In this document: positions 7,224 to 14,980 of the stretch, piece after piece
Layout of the letters: the number at the start of each line of letters is the position of its first letter
Position numbering within the stretch: position 1 is the first letter of the stretch
Source of the DNA: Clostridia bacterium
GTDB lineage: Bacteria > Bacillota > Clostridia > Christensenellales > UBA1242
Reading direction: 5' to 3'
Assembly: GCA_900753315.1 (NCBI GenBank)
Contig: CAADYP010000013.1
Coordinates: 1-36,802, forward strand
Length of the DNA stretch: 36,802 nt
The notes under the pieces: model-generated
Database searches by the model: none
Told to the model about the DNA's origin: nothing
The model's input: the letters and a program-made list of their open reading frames with translations, nothing else
Program-made: the position numbers and the translations under genes

Positions 7224-8156
7224 ATGAAAATTAAGGATTTGGAGTTTTCAAATAATCCGCTTATTCTTGCACCAATGGCGGGGGTTAGCGATGTCGGTTT
7301 CAGAAACTTGGCATCTTCTTTTGGCGCTGATGCAACAGTGACAGAAATGTTATCCGCAAGAGCAATGGCACATAATCCGAAAAAGACTGCTCTCATGACA
7401 ATTACTACAGATGCGGAGAAAATCAAAATTGCACAAATTTTTGGACATGAAGAAGAGTATATGAAAAATGCAATACAATCTCCCATCCTTGAGAAATTTG
7501 ATTCTTTTGATATAAACATGGGGTGCCCTGCACCAAAAATTATCAAAAATGGTGAAGGTGGAGCACTTATGGATGACCCAGTTTTGGCAGGGAAGATTAT
7601 TTATGCTTGCAAAAATGCAACAAACAAACCGCTGTCTGTCAAATTTAGAAAGGGGCACAAAAAAGAAAATTTTTTAGAGTTTGCACAAATGTGTGAAGAC
7701 AATGGTGCAGATTTTGTTACTTTCCATGCAAGAACGGTTGGACAAGGTTACAGTGGACATGCTGATTATGAGGCTATTGCACAAGTGAAAGACAAATTGC
7801 ATATTCCAGTAGTAGGGAATGGAGATGTTATCGATGCAAAAAGTTTGAAAGAAATGAAAGCGACTGGTGTCGATGGAGTTATGATTGGTCGTGGAACAAT
7901 GGGCAAACCTTGGCTCTTTGCAGAACTCAAAGGACTTGATGTGAAAATTGACAAATATGAAGTTGCAAAAAAGCATGTCGAAATTTTGAGAAAGTTTTAT
8001 GAAGAAGATTGGCTCAAACTTTATATAAGAAAACATCTTCTTTGGTATACAAAAGATTTGGCGATGTCTGCAAGTTTGCGTCTTAAACTTGCCACATGTG
8101 AAGATATTGATGAATGTTTGGAAATTATGAAAGATGCTTTTAAATTAAATGTTTAA
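7224..8156 (+). CDS. dus: tRNA-dihydrouridine synthase (Dus family)
   Basis: FMN-dependent enzyme that reduces uridine to dihydrouridine in the D loop of tRNAs with NADPH. Of 310 residues, the start LILAPMAGVSDVGFR is the flavin-binding strand; MGCPAPK at 99-105 holds the catalytic Cys101; FHARTVGQGYSG and GNGDV supply flavin and phosphate contacts; MIGRG is the late FMN-phosphate motif. It is DusB-like in overall look. The frame stays open upstream to 7188, but MKIKDLEF at 7224 matches the family N-terminus and 7188 lies in the promoter. No Shine-Dalgarno sequence precedes 7224, so the transcript may be leaderless. It appears to be monocistronic; the next gene has its own promoter. Confidence 0.93.
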   Translation: MKIKDLEFSNNPLILAPMAGVSDVGFRNLASSFGADATVTEMLSARAMAHNPKKTALMTITTDAEKIKIAQIFGHEEEYMKNAIQSPILEKFDSFDINMGCPAPKIIKNGEGGALMDDPVLAGKIIYACKNATNKPLSVKFRKGHKKENFLEFAQMCEDNGADFVTFHARTVGQGYSGHADYEAIAQVKDKLHIPVVGNGDVIDAKSLKEMKATGVDGVMIGRGTMGKPWLFAELKGLDVKIDKYEVAKKHVEILRKFYEEDWLKLYIRKHLLWYTKDLAMSASLRLKLATCEDIDECLEIMKDAFKLNV

Positions 8157-8163
8157 AAATGTT

Positions 8164-8196
8164 TTGAATTATCGTCCAAATGTTGTAAACTATAAA
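8164..8196 (+). promoter_or_regulatory. Putative promoter for the pgk-tpiA-dnaX-ybaB-recR run
   Basis: TTGAAT (8164-8169) followed after 16 bp by TAAACT (8186-8191), overlapping TATAAA. About 50 bp of untranslated leader and an AGGTG ribosome binding site precede the pgk ATG. Confidence 0.45.
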
Positions 8197-8244
8197 AGTA
8201 ACTAAATTTATTATTTTACAATTCAAACAAATAATAGGTGTTTT

Positions 8245-9414
8245 ATGAAAAGAACGATTAGAGACTTAAAAAATATTGAAGGCAAACGCATCCTTTTGAG
8301 ATGCGATTTCAATGTGCCACTTGACAATTATGGAGACATCTTGGACGACAATAGAATTGTACAAGAACTTCCTACAATTTCTTATCTTGTCAAGCAAAAT
8401 GTAAAACTTATTGTATGTTCTCATATTGGCAGACCAAATGGCTATGACAAATATTTGTCTATGTTTCCTATTGCTGTTTGTTTGATGAAATATTTCCCTA
8501 ATAGAGTTAAGTTTTGCAACAAGATAGTTGGGTCAGAAGTGGAAACGGCAGTTTCAAAAATGAAGAATGGAGAAATTTTGGTTTTGGAGAACCTGCGCTT
8601 CAATCCAGGCGAAGAAGAAAATTCCCCAGAATTTGTTTCACAACTCGCTTCACTTGCAGACATTTATGTTGATGATGCTTTTGGCGTTTCTCACAGAAGA
8701 CATGCATCAAACTATGGGGTTGCTTTAAAACTTCCAAATGCAATTGGATTTTTGATTGAAAAAGAAGTTTCTGTGTTTAAACAAGCATTTGAAAATCCTC
8801 GACATCCATTTGTGGCGATTTTTGGCGGAGCAAAGGTTTCTGACAAACTCAATTTGATAAACAATGTTATGGATAAAGCGGACATAATCATCATCGGCGG
8901 TGGAATGGCATACACTTTCTTGCAAGCACAAGGACAAAACGTTGGAGATTCGATTGTTGCAGTTGACCAAATTGAAAATGCTAAACAAATCTTGGAAAGA
9001 GCAAAAGAAAAAGGTATAAAAATTTTGCTTCCGGTTGATCATGTTGCACTTTGGAAAGAAAAAGATAAAGTTGTGAGAACAAACTCTCTCTGCAAAGGCT
9101 TGGTTGGACTTGATATCGGAAACAGAACGATCAAACTTTTTACATCAGCAATCATGGGTGCAAATCAAATCATTTGGAATGGACCTTTGGGCAAATATGA
9201 AGACCCAAGATTCAAGAAAGGCACAATCAAAATTGCAAAAGCGGTTGCAAAAAGCGAAGCATATTCAATCGTAGGAGGCGGAGATAGTGTTAGTGCTGTC
9301 AAAGCGAGCGGAGTTGCTGACAAAATCAACCACTTGTCAACAGGTGGTGGTGCAAGTTTGAAACTTATGGAAGGGAAAATTTTGCCTGCGGTGGAAGTTA
9401 TTGATACATTATAA
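8245..9414 (+). CDS. pgk: Phosphoglycerate kinase
   Basis: Transfers phosphate from 1,3-bisphosphoglycerate to ADP in glycolysis; cytosolic monomer. The 389-residue length is typical. Visible motifs: LLRCDFNVPLD, SHIGRP (substrate-binding HxGRP), ENLRFNPGEE, DDAFGVSHRRHAS, FGGAKVSDKL, IWNGPLGKYE and the nucleotide-loop GGGDSVSAV, with the late STGGGASLKLMEG signature. The ATG at 8245 has AGGTG upstream. tpiA follows after 44 bp with no terminator, the usual pairing of consecutive lower-glycolysis genes. No abnormal residue noted. Confidence 0.98.
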   Translation: MKRTIRDLKNIEGKRILLRCDFNVPLDNYGDILDDNRIVQELPTISYLVKQNVKLIVCSHIGRPNGYDKYLSMFPIAVCLMKYFPNRVKFCNKIVGSEVETAVSKMKNGEILVLENLRFNPGEEENSPEFVSQLASLADIYVDDAFGVSHRRHASNYGVALKLPNAIGFLIEKEVSVFKQAFENPRHPFVAIFGGAKVSDKLNLINNVMDKADIIIIGGGMAYTFLQAQGQNVGDSIVAVDQIENAKQILERAKEKGIKILLPVDHVALWKEKDKVVRTNSLCKGLVGLDIGNRTIKLFTSAIMGANQIIWNGPLGKYEDPRFKKGTIKIAKAVAKSEAYSIVGGGDSVSAVKASGVADKINHLSTGGGASLKLMEGKILPAVEVIDTL

Positions 9415-9458
9415 TATTTGCATTTCATAACCAAAAAAGAAAATTTTAGGAGAGAAAT

Positions 9459-10208
9459 ATGAAAAAAATTATTATTGGAAATTTCAAGATGAACACAAAG
9501 CCTAGCGAGTTTAAATCTTATGCTATGGTGCTTGCAACAAAAACAAAGGGTGCAAAAAATGATATTGTTGTTTGTCCACCTTACACACATTTAGGTGTTG
9601 CGAGAGAGTTTTTTGGTGGAAGTGAAATTGAATATGGTGCTCAAAATCTTTCCGAAGAAGAAAAAGGTGCATTCACTGGTGAAATCAGTGCAAATATGAT
9701 AAAGGATCTTGGAGCCACTTATGTTATTGTTGGTCATTCTGAAAGAAGAAATAAATTCAAAGAAAATGACAAACTTATAAACAAAAAAATCAAAACAGCA
9801 CTTGCTGGTGGACTTAAAGTGATTTTGTGTATAGGAGAAAGTGCACAAACAAGAGAAGCAAAGCAGGCATGCGCATTTATTAAAAAACAACTTGATGACG
9901 ACTTGAAAGGAATTTACGAAAACGAACTTGACAGTGTCATCATTGCATACGAACCTATTTGGGCAATTGGAACAGGTAAAGTTCCAACAAACAGAGACAT
10001 AACAAAAATGATAGATTCAATAAGAAAAGAAATCGAGTATTTGTATTCTGAAAAGGCAGGGAAAAACACCAAAATTGTTTATGGCGGAAGCGTAAACATG
10101 AACAATTTCAAGAAAATCCTTGAAAACCAAACAGTAAACGGAGTTTTGGTTGGTGGAGCATGCTTGGATGTTGACACATTTGCTGTTATGTGTAGAGAAA
10201 ATTTTTAA
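9459..10208 (+). CDS. tpiA: Triosephosphate isomerase
   Basis: Interconverts dihydroxyacetone phosphate and glyceraldehyde 3-phosphate; homodimeric TIM barrel. The 249 residues contain GNFKMN with Lys10, VGHSERR with His93, AYEPIWAIGTG with catalytic Glu165, and the phosphate-binding YGGSVN and GVLVGGACL. The ribosome binding site AGGAGAG precedes the ATG. Only 12 bp separate its stop from dnaX, so glycolytic and replication genes are very probably on one transcript. All catalytic residues are intact. Confidence 0.98.
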   Translation: MKKIIIGNFKMNTKPSEFKSYAMVLATKTKGAKNDIVVCPPYTHLGVAREFFGGSEIEYGAQNLSEEEKGAFTGEISANMIKDLGATYVIVGHSERRNKFKENDKLINKKIKTALAGGLKVILCIGESAQTREAKQACAFIKKQLDDDLKGIYENELDSVIIAYEPIWAIGTGKVPTNRDITKMIDSIRKEIEYLYSEKAGKNTKIVYGGSVNMNNFKKILENQTVNGVLVGGACLDVDTFAVMCRENF

Positions 10209-10220
10209 TACGGAGAAAAA

Positions 10221-11324
10221 ATGAATCATATCGCACTGTATAGAAAATATAGACCTAAAACATTTGAAGAAGTGATTGGACAAGACCACATCACAAAAAC
10301 TCTTCAAAATCAAATTATGAATGACCAAGTTGGGCATGCATATCTTTTTACTGGGTCTCGTGGAACAGGCAAAACAAGTGTAGCAAAGATTTTTGCAAAA
10401 GCAGTAAATTGTCTTAATCCGGTTCGTGGCTCTGCATGTGGTGAATGTGAAAATTGCAAAAGACTTGAACAAGAAAATGATATAAATATAATTGAAATTG
10501 ATGCTGCATCAAACAATAAAGTTGATGACATCAGGAACATTCGTGATAAGGTAAAATTTATGCCTGTTGGTGCCAAATACAAGGTTTACATCATCGACGA
10601 AGTGCATATGCTTTCAGACAGTGCTTTCAATGCTCTTTTGAAAACTTTGGAAGAACCACCATCATATGTTATTTTTATTTTGGCAACAACAGAAGTGCAC
10701 AAATTGCCACAAACAATTTTGTCTCGTTGTGTAAGATTTGATTTTAGACTTGTGTCAGTTGACGAACTTTCAAAACATTTGGCAAAAGTTTTTGACAAAG
10801 AAAACATAAAATATGATGATGAGAGTTTAAAAATTATTGCAAGTGCAGGTGAAGGCAGTGTAAGGGATACTCTTTCAATTGCGGATTCAATTGCATCTTA
10901 TTGTCAAGGAGTTATAACAAAAGACAAGACTTTGAGTGTTTTAGGGACAACGGATCATGAGCTTATCATAAACTTTTTTGATAAAATTCAAGAAAAAGAT
11001 GCAGGGCAAGTTTTGTCATTGATTGACCAAATTGAAAAAGCAGGCAAAAATCTTGCGGTCTTTTCAAAAGACTTGTCAAAGCATGCAAGGAATTTGCTTA
11101 TTTGCAAAACTTGTGAAAACGCAAATGAAATTTTGAATTTGACAGATGACATTTTTGCAATGTATAAAGAACAATCTCAAAAGTTTGAAGAAAAAGACTT
11201 GATTCGTTATATGCAAGTTTTTTCAAGTGCGGAGAGCGAACTCCGTTACACATTGTCAGTGAGATTGCTTTTGGAAACAACTTGTCTTACGGCGATGTTG
11301 GGTTTTGATGTAAAAAAAAACTGA
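10221..11324 (+). CDS. dnaX: DNA polymerase III subunit gamma/tau, short zero-frame form
   Basis: Clamp-loader ATPase subunit. In 367 residues: Walker A GSRGTGKT at 45-52, zinc module C64/C73/C76/C79, Walker B IIDEVH around 124-129, sensor/arginine-finger SRC at 168-170, and the collar (domain III) to the end. The zero frame stops at TGA 11322-11324, immediately after a run of nine A (11312-11320), giving a gamma-like protein. The -1 frame is open from the A run to 11659 and encodes a tau-like C-terminal domain (see next entry). The gene starts 12 bp after tpiA with a CGGAG ribosome binding site and is followed by ybaB and recR, the classic dnaX-ybaB-recR order. Confidence 0.95.
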   Translation: MNHIALYRKYRPKTFEEVIGQDHITKTLQNQIMNDQVGHAYLFTGSRGTGKTSVAKIFAKAVNCLNPVRGSACGECENCKRLEQENDINIIEIDAASNNKVDDIRNIRDKVKFMPVGAKYKVYIIDEVHMLSDSAFNALLKTLEEPPSYVIFILATTEVHKLPQTILSRCVRFDFRLVSVDELSKHLAKVFDKENIKYDDESLKIIASAGEGSVRDTLSIADSIASYCQGVITKDKTLSVLGTTDHELIINFFDKIQEKDAGQVLSLIDQIEKAGKNLAVFSKDLSKHARNLLICKTCENANEILNLTDDIFAMYKEQSQKFEEKDLIRYMQVFSSAESELRYTLSVRLLLETTCLTAMLGFDVKKN

Positions 11325-11659
11325 AAATTGAAAAAGATTTAACAAAACTTTCTGCAAACAATGTTTGGGGAAAGGTGGTGCTTTATTTGAAGGAACGTAA
11401 AAAAGTTGCACTTCATGTGGCGTGTGGAGATATCACAAATGCAAAAATTGAAGTCGGGAAATTGATAATTCGTTCGAGTGACGACTTTTTGATTGATGTT
11501 TTGGAAAATGGCAGAAAAGACATTGAAGCGGCTATTCGTTGGCAGGGGCTAGAACTTGCCTTTGTTGTTGAAAAATATGAAAGCGGAGAGCAAAAAATAA
11601 ACAAAGATATCAAAAAACTTGAAAACTTCTTTGGAAACAGAGTGGAAGTTAAAGATTAA
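11318..11659 (+). CDS. dnaX: Tau-specific C-terminal extension of dnaX in the -1 frame
   Basis: Continuing from the A9 run in the -1 frame gives 113 codons, starting KLKIEKDLTKLSANNVWGKVVL and ending VEVKD, with no stop until 11657-11659. The segment NVWGKVVLYLKERKKVAL, then a strand-rich part with LIIRSSDDFLIDVL and IEAAIRWQGLELAF, looks like the C-terminal domain of Bacillota tau. Read through, the fused product would be 479 residues. The zero-frame slip site A-AAA-AAC and the A9 tract would allow either ribosomal -1 slippage or RNA polymerase stuttering (one extra A). An ATG or GTG-initiated separate protein from 11372-11375 is possible but has only a weak ribosome binding site. A sequencing or assembly miscount of the A run is the main alternative. 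Confidence 0.8.
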   Translation, partial: KLKIEKDLTKLSANNVWGKVVLYLKERKKVALHVACGDITNAKIEVGKLIIRSSDDFLIDVLENGRKDIEAAIRWQGLELAFVVEKYESGEQKINKDIKKLENFFGNRVEVKD

Positions 11660-11682
11660 ATAATAGAGAAAGGAGACTTAGA

Positions 11683-12000
11683 ATGGGATACGGATTTGGT
11701 GGTGGCTTTGGCGGAGGCAATATGCAGGCATTGATGCGTCAAGCACAAAAAATGCAAGAAGACATGAAGAGAATTAGAGAAGAAATTGACAACACAGAAT
11801 ACACTTCTACAGTTGGTGGTGGAATGGTTGAGGTTTGTATGCTTGGAAACAAGACAATGAAGAGAGTTAAAATCAAGCCTGAAGTTGTTGACCCAGATGA
11901 TGTTGAAATGTTGGAAGATTTGGTGACAAGTGCAGTGAACGATTGTCTCAACAAAATCGCTGAAGACGAGAAAAACAAGTTGCCAAATTTGGGGATGTGA
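11683..12000 (+). CDS. YbaB/EbfC family nucleoid-associated protein
   Basis: A 105-residue DNA-binding protein that forms a tweezer-like dimer in its family. The N-terminus is unusually glycine-rich (MGYGFGGGFGGGNMQ), followed by the helix LMRQAQKMQEDMKRI, then the conserved TVGGGMVEV, VKIKPEVVDPDDVEMLEDLV and a C-terminal helix. A GGAG ribosome binding site precedes the ATG. It lies between dnaX and recR as in most Bacillota, presumably co-transcribed. The precise role of the family in replication or recombination is not settled. Confidence 0.94.
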   Translation: MGYGFGGGFGGGNMQALMRQAQKMQEDMKRIREEIDNTEYTSTVGGGMVEVCMLGNKTMKRVKIKPEVVDPDDVEMLEDLVTSAVNDCLNKIAEDEKNKLPNLGM

Positions 12001-12033
12001 AACAAAAACTTGATAAATTTATAAGGAAACGAG

Positions 12034-12627
12034 ATGAGCGAATTTGACGAACCTATTGAAAGATTGATTGAATATTTTAGAAGTTTGCCTGGCGTTGGCA
12101 AAAAAACTGCACAGCGCTATGCATTTTTCATTATTGAAAACAATCGAGATAAAGCTGTCAATTTTGCGAAAGCTATTGTTGAAGTAAAAGACAAAGTTAA
12201 ACTTTGCAGTGTATGCGGAAATTATAGTTCTGGTGAAATTTGTCCAATTTGTCAAAGACGAAACAGACAAATTGTTTGTGTTGTGCAAGAGCCAAAAGAT
12301 ATAATTTCTATTGAAAAGGCAAAAAGTTTTGATGGGACTTATCATGTGCTTTTTGGCTGTATCAATCCACTTGAAAACAAAGGGCCAAATGATATTCGTA
12401 TAAAAGAACTTTTGTCTCGTGTTTCACAAGATGATATAAAAGAAGTGATTATGGCGACAAATCCAGATGTTGAAGGTGAAGCAACAGCAATGTATATTGC
12501 AAAAATTTTAAAACCAATGGGTGTAAAAGTTACACGTTTGGCACAAGGTATTTCAATGGGAAGCGATATTGAATTTGCAGACGAAGTAACATTGAGCAAA
12601 GCCATCGCAGATAGAAAAGAAATATAA
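12034..12627 (+). CDS. recR: Recombination mediator protein RecR
   Basis: Acts with RecO/RecF to load RecA on gapped DNA; forms a ring around DNA in its family. 197 residues with the helix-hairpin-helix motif LPGVGKKTAQRYA (18-30), a zinc finger with Cys58/Cys61/Cys70/Cys73, a Toprim domain (VCVVQEPKDI onward) and the C-terminal RLAQGISMGSDIEF. The start has AAGGAAACGAG upstream. A terminator hairpin begins at the stop codon, closing the dnaX-ybaB-recR run. Confidence 0.97.
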   Translation: MSEFDEPIERLIEYFRSLPGVGKKTAQRYAFFIIENNRDKAVNFAKAIVEVKDKVKLCSVCGNYSSGEICPICQRRNRQIVCVVQEPKDIISIEKAKSFDGTYHVLFGCINPLENKGPNDIRIKELLSRVSQDDIKEVIMATNPDVEGEATAMYIAKILKPMGVKVTRLAQGISMGSDIEFADEVTLSKAIADRKEI

Positions 12628-12647
12628 GTAGCATTGCTACTTTTTTT
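12626..12647 (+). terminator. Terminator overlapping the recR stop codon
   Basis: GTAG-CATTG-CTAC (extendable to a 7-bp inverted repeat) followed by seven T. Confidence 0.8.
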
Positions 12648-12688
12648 ATTCTATTGAAAGAGAAAAAGTTTGATTGATAAAAAATTAA

Positions 12689-12720
12689 AGACAGGCATTG
12701 CCTGTTTTCTTGCTTTTTTT
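12689..12720 (+). terminator. Second terminator-like hairpin before argS
   Basis: ACAGG-CATTG-CCTGT followed by a T-rich tract. It shares the loop sequence CATTG with the hairpin 60 bp upstream. Its T tract overlaps the argS -35 box. Confidence 0.6.
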
Positions 12721-12738
12721 TATGGCATTTGTTATACT
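12710..12738 (+). promoter_or_regulatory. argS promoter
   Basis: TTGCTT (12710-12715), 17-bp spacer, TATACT (12733-12738). The ATG follows 28 bp later with CGGAG upstream. Confidence 0.65.
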
Positions 12739-12765
12739 TGTCTTACGAAATACGGAGAAAAATAA

Positions 12766-14550
12766 ATGAACATTAAACAAAATATTACTGACTTATTGAT
12801 TGGTGTTGCAAAAGAAATGAATCTTGGAGATGAAGACAAGATTGTTGTTTCTTTTTCAAATAGACCAGAACTTTGTGATTTTCAAAGCAACTTTGCAATG
12901 CTTGTTGCAAAAAAACTTGGACAAAAACCTATTGAAGTTGCAGAAAAAATCGTAGAAAATCTTAAAAATAATGAAAATTTTGAGTTTTTTGCTGTTATGC
13001 CTGGGTTTATAAATATAAAAATTAAAGAAAATACTTTAAATCAATTTTCAAACGAACTTTTGAAAGATAAGCATCTTGGCATTGAGCAAGTGAAAAATCC
13101 ACGATTGATTTTCTTTGACTATGGTGGTGCGAATGTCGCAAAAGAGTTGCATGTTGGACATTTGCGTTCTCCTATTGTTGGCGAAGCTCTCAAAAGACTT
13201 CACATTGTTATGGGCGACAAAACTTTGGCTGACGTGCATTTGGGAGATTATGGTCTTCAAATGGGACTTACAATTCTGCAGTTGAAACTTGATGGCTATT
13301 TGGACAAATTTTTCAAAGATGGGCAATCAGATTTTGAAAACTTGTCTCTTTCAAATGTGACTTTGGATTTGCTTAATGACGAATATCCAAAAGCAAGCAA
13401 AAGAAAAAATGATGACAAAGAATTTAAAAAACTTGCAGACGAATATACACTTTTCATACAACAACACAAAGAGCCTTATTATACAATCTACAAAAAAATC
13501 AGAGAACTTTCTGTTTCTGAAATCAAAAAAAATTATGATATGCTCAACTCTTCTTTTGATTTTTATTATGGAGAAAGTGATGCATATCCATTTATTGATG
13601 AGACAGTAAAAATTTTCACAGACAAACATCTTGCAAGAGAGAGTGAAGGTGCTTTGGTTGTTGATGTCGCAAAAGAAGGGGAGCATATTCCAATTCCAAA
13701 GAAAAGTGAAGACGAACCACAATATTACAAAAATCCTATGCCACCAGCAATTATTAAAAAGTATAATGGCGGAGATTTGTATGCAACAACTGATATTACT
13801 ACAATTTTGATGAGAAACAGAGATTTTGCCCCAGACGAACTTGTTTATGTCACAGACAATCGTCAATCAACTCACTTTAAGCAGGTATTTAGGTGTTGCA
13901 AACTTGCTGGAATAAGTCCAGAAAATCAAATTCTCACACATGTTGCTTTTGGGACGATGAATGGCAAAGATGGAAAACCTTTTAAAACAAGAGAAGGTGG
14001 AGTTGTTAGACTCAAAGAAGTGGTTGGACTCTTAGTAGAGAAAGCAGAACAAAAATTGGCATCAAATGGCATTGTTGGAAACAGTGATCTTGCACGAAAA
14101 ATTGGTGTTGGGGCTATGAAATTTGGTGATTTGTCAAATACTGTGGACAAAGATTATGTTTTTGATATTGACAAGTTTATGTCTTTTGATGGAAAAACTG
14201 GACCATATATCCAATATACAATCGCTCGTATCAATTCAATTTTGGCAAAGTGTCAACCAAACGGCACGAGTATAAACATTGAAAACGAAGAGGAGAGAAA
14301 TATTGTTCTGGCAATTATGAAACTTAATTCTTCTTATAAAGTTTGCTATGATGCATATTCAATGAACGCTCTTTGCTTGTCAACTTTTGACCTTGCTAGT
14401 GCATTTTCAACATTTTATAACAATCACAAAATTTTGTCAGAACAAGATGAAAACAAGAAACAAAGCATGCTTTCACTGTGCCTTTTGGTAAAGAGATGTT
14501 TAGAAAATGCGTTATGGACACTCGGAATTGAGAGCGTTGAGAAAATGTAA
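12766..14550 (+). CDS. argS: Arginyl-tRNA synthetase
   Basis: Class I aminoacyl-tRNA synthetase that charges tRNA-Arg. 594 residues, slightly longer than many bacterial forms. Visible: the N-terminal Add-1 tRNA D-loop domain, the class I signature HVGH at 129-132 within KELHVGHLRSPIVGEA, the FGDYGLQ-like LGDYGLQMG, the Rossmann-fold segment YVTDNRQSTHF, the motif GKDGKPFKTREGG that stands in place of KMSK as in many ArgRS enzymes, and a DALR-type anticodon-binding helical domain at the end. It has its own promoter and CGGAG ribosome binding site. No key residue appears lost. Confidence 0.97.
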   Translation: MNIKQNITDLLIGVAKEMNLGDEDKIVVSFSNRPELCDFQSNFAMLVAKKLGQKPIEVAEKIVENLKNNENFEFFAVMPGFINIKIKENTLNQFSNELLKDKHLGIEQVKNPRLIFFDYGGANVAKELHVGHLRSPIVGEALKRLHIVMGDKTLADVHLGDYGLQMGLTILQLKLDGYLDKFFKDGQSDFENLSLSNVTLDLLNDEYPKASKRKNDDKEFKKLADEYTLFIQQHKEPYYTIYKKIRELSVSEIKKNYDMLNSSFDFYYGESDAYPFIDETVKIFTDKHLARESEGALVVDVAKEGEHIPIPKKSEDEPQYYKNPMPPAIIKKYNGGDLYATTDITTILMRNRDFAPDELVYVTDNRQSTHFKQVFRCCKLAGISPENQILTHVAFGTMNGKDGKPFKTREGGVVRLKEVVGLLVEKAEQKLASNGIVGNSDLARKIGVGAMKFGDLSNTVDKDYVFDIDKFMSFDGKTGPYIQYTIARINSILAKCQPNGTSINIENEEERNIVLAIMKLNSSYKVCYDAYSMNALCLSTFDLASAFSTFYNNHKILSEQDENKKQSMLSLCLLVKRCLENALWTLGIESVEKM

Positions 14551-14627
14551 TAGCAAAATGATTTTTCTATTCGTAATCATGGTAAGTGTAGGCTGAAAAA
14601 ATATTTTAAAAATTTTTTAAAAAAGTA

Positions 14628-14656
14628 TTTACAACCAGAAACTTTTGTGCTATGAT
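14628..14656 (+). promoter_or_regulatory. Promoter for the 58-residue gene
   Basis: TTTACA (14628-14633), exact 17-bp spacer, TATGAT (14651-14656). A leader of about 35 nt with a near-perfect CGGAGGTG ribosome binding site follows. Confidence 0.75.
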
Positions 14657-14697
14657 AAGGGCATCAAGAGGGATACAAGAACACACGGAGGTGTATT

Positions 14698-14874
14698 ATG
14701 AAAATAAATATGAAAGGACTTAAAGCCACATGTGAAAACGGAAGCATTGTTACTGTTTGCGACAATGGTGCGACTTCAAGAATTGATATGTTGATGAATA
14801 GTCCAGAAGACGCATTCAGAAAAGTATTTGGTTCAAAAAACATGATGTTGAAGGAAACTGAAAAAACTTTGTAA
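14698..14874 (+). CDS. Small free-standing protein, 58 residues
   Basis: A complete small gene with its own promoter, a GGAGGTG ribosome binding site 6-7 bases before the ATG, and a terminator directly after the TAA. The product begins MKINMKGLKATCENG and contains a small beta-hairpin-like segment (GSIVTVCDNGATSRID) with two cysteines, then a helical acidic/basic part (SPEDAFRKVFGSKNM). No signal peptide, membrane segment or known motif. The good signals make it very likely expressed, perhaps abundantly. Function unknown; a small regulatory or metal-binding protein is only a guess. Confidence 0.75.
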   Translation: MKINMKGLKATCENGSIVTVCDNGATSRIDMLMNSPEDAFRKVFGSKNMMLKETEKTL

Positions 14875-14906
14875 AAAAGTATCGCATTTTTTGCGGTATT
14901 TTTTTT
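14873..14906 (+). terminator. Terminator after the 58-residue gene
   Basis: An 8-bp stem (GTATCGCA with TGCGGTAT, two G-T pairs) followed by a run of T. Confidence 0.8.
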
Positions 14907-14980
14907 AAATTGTTTTGTTTTTTTTGTAATTTATGTTAAACTATATACATATAAAAGCAATTGTTGGAGTTTATGAGATT

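Noticed and set aside
10221..11659. dnaX as a pseudogene broken by frameshift
   Set aside because: All ATPase motifs are intact, the only disruption is at a homopolymer typical of dnaX slip sites, and the downstream frame is preserved for 113 codons.
13351..13866. 171-codon minus-strand frame within argS
   Set aside because: Antisense shadow of a conserved synthetase; Phe/Ile/Cys-rich, no ribosome binding site.
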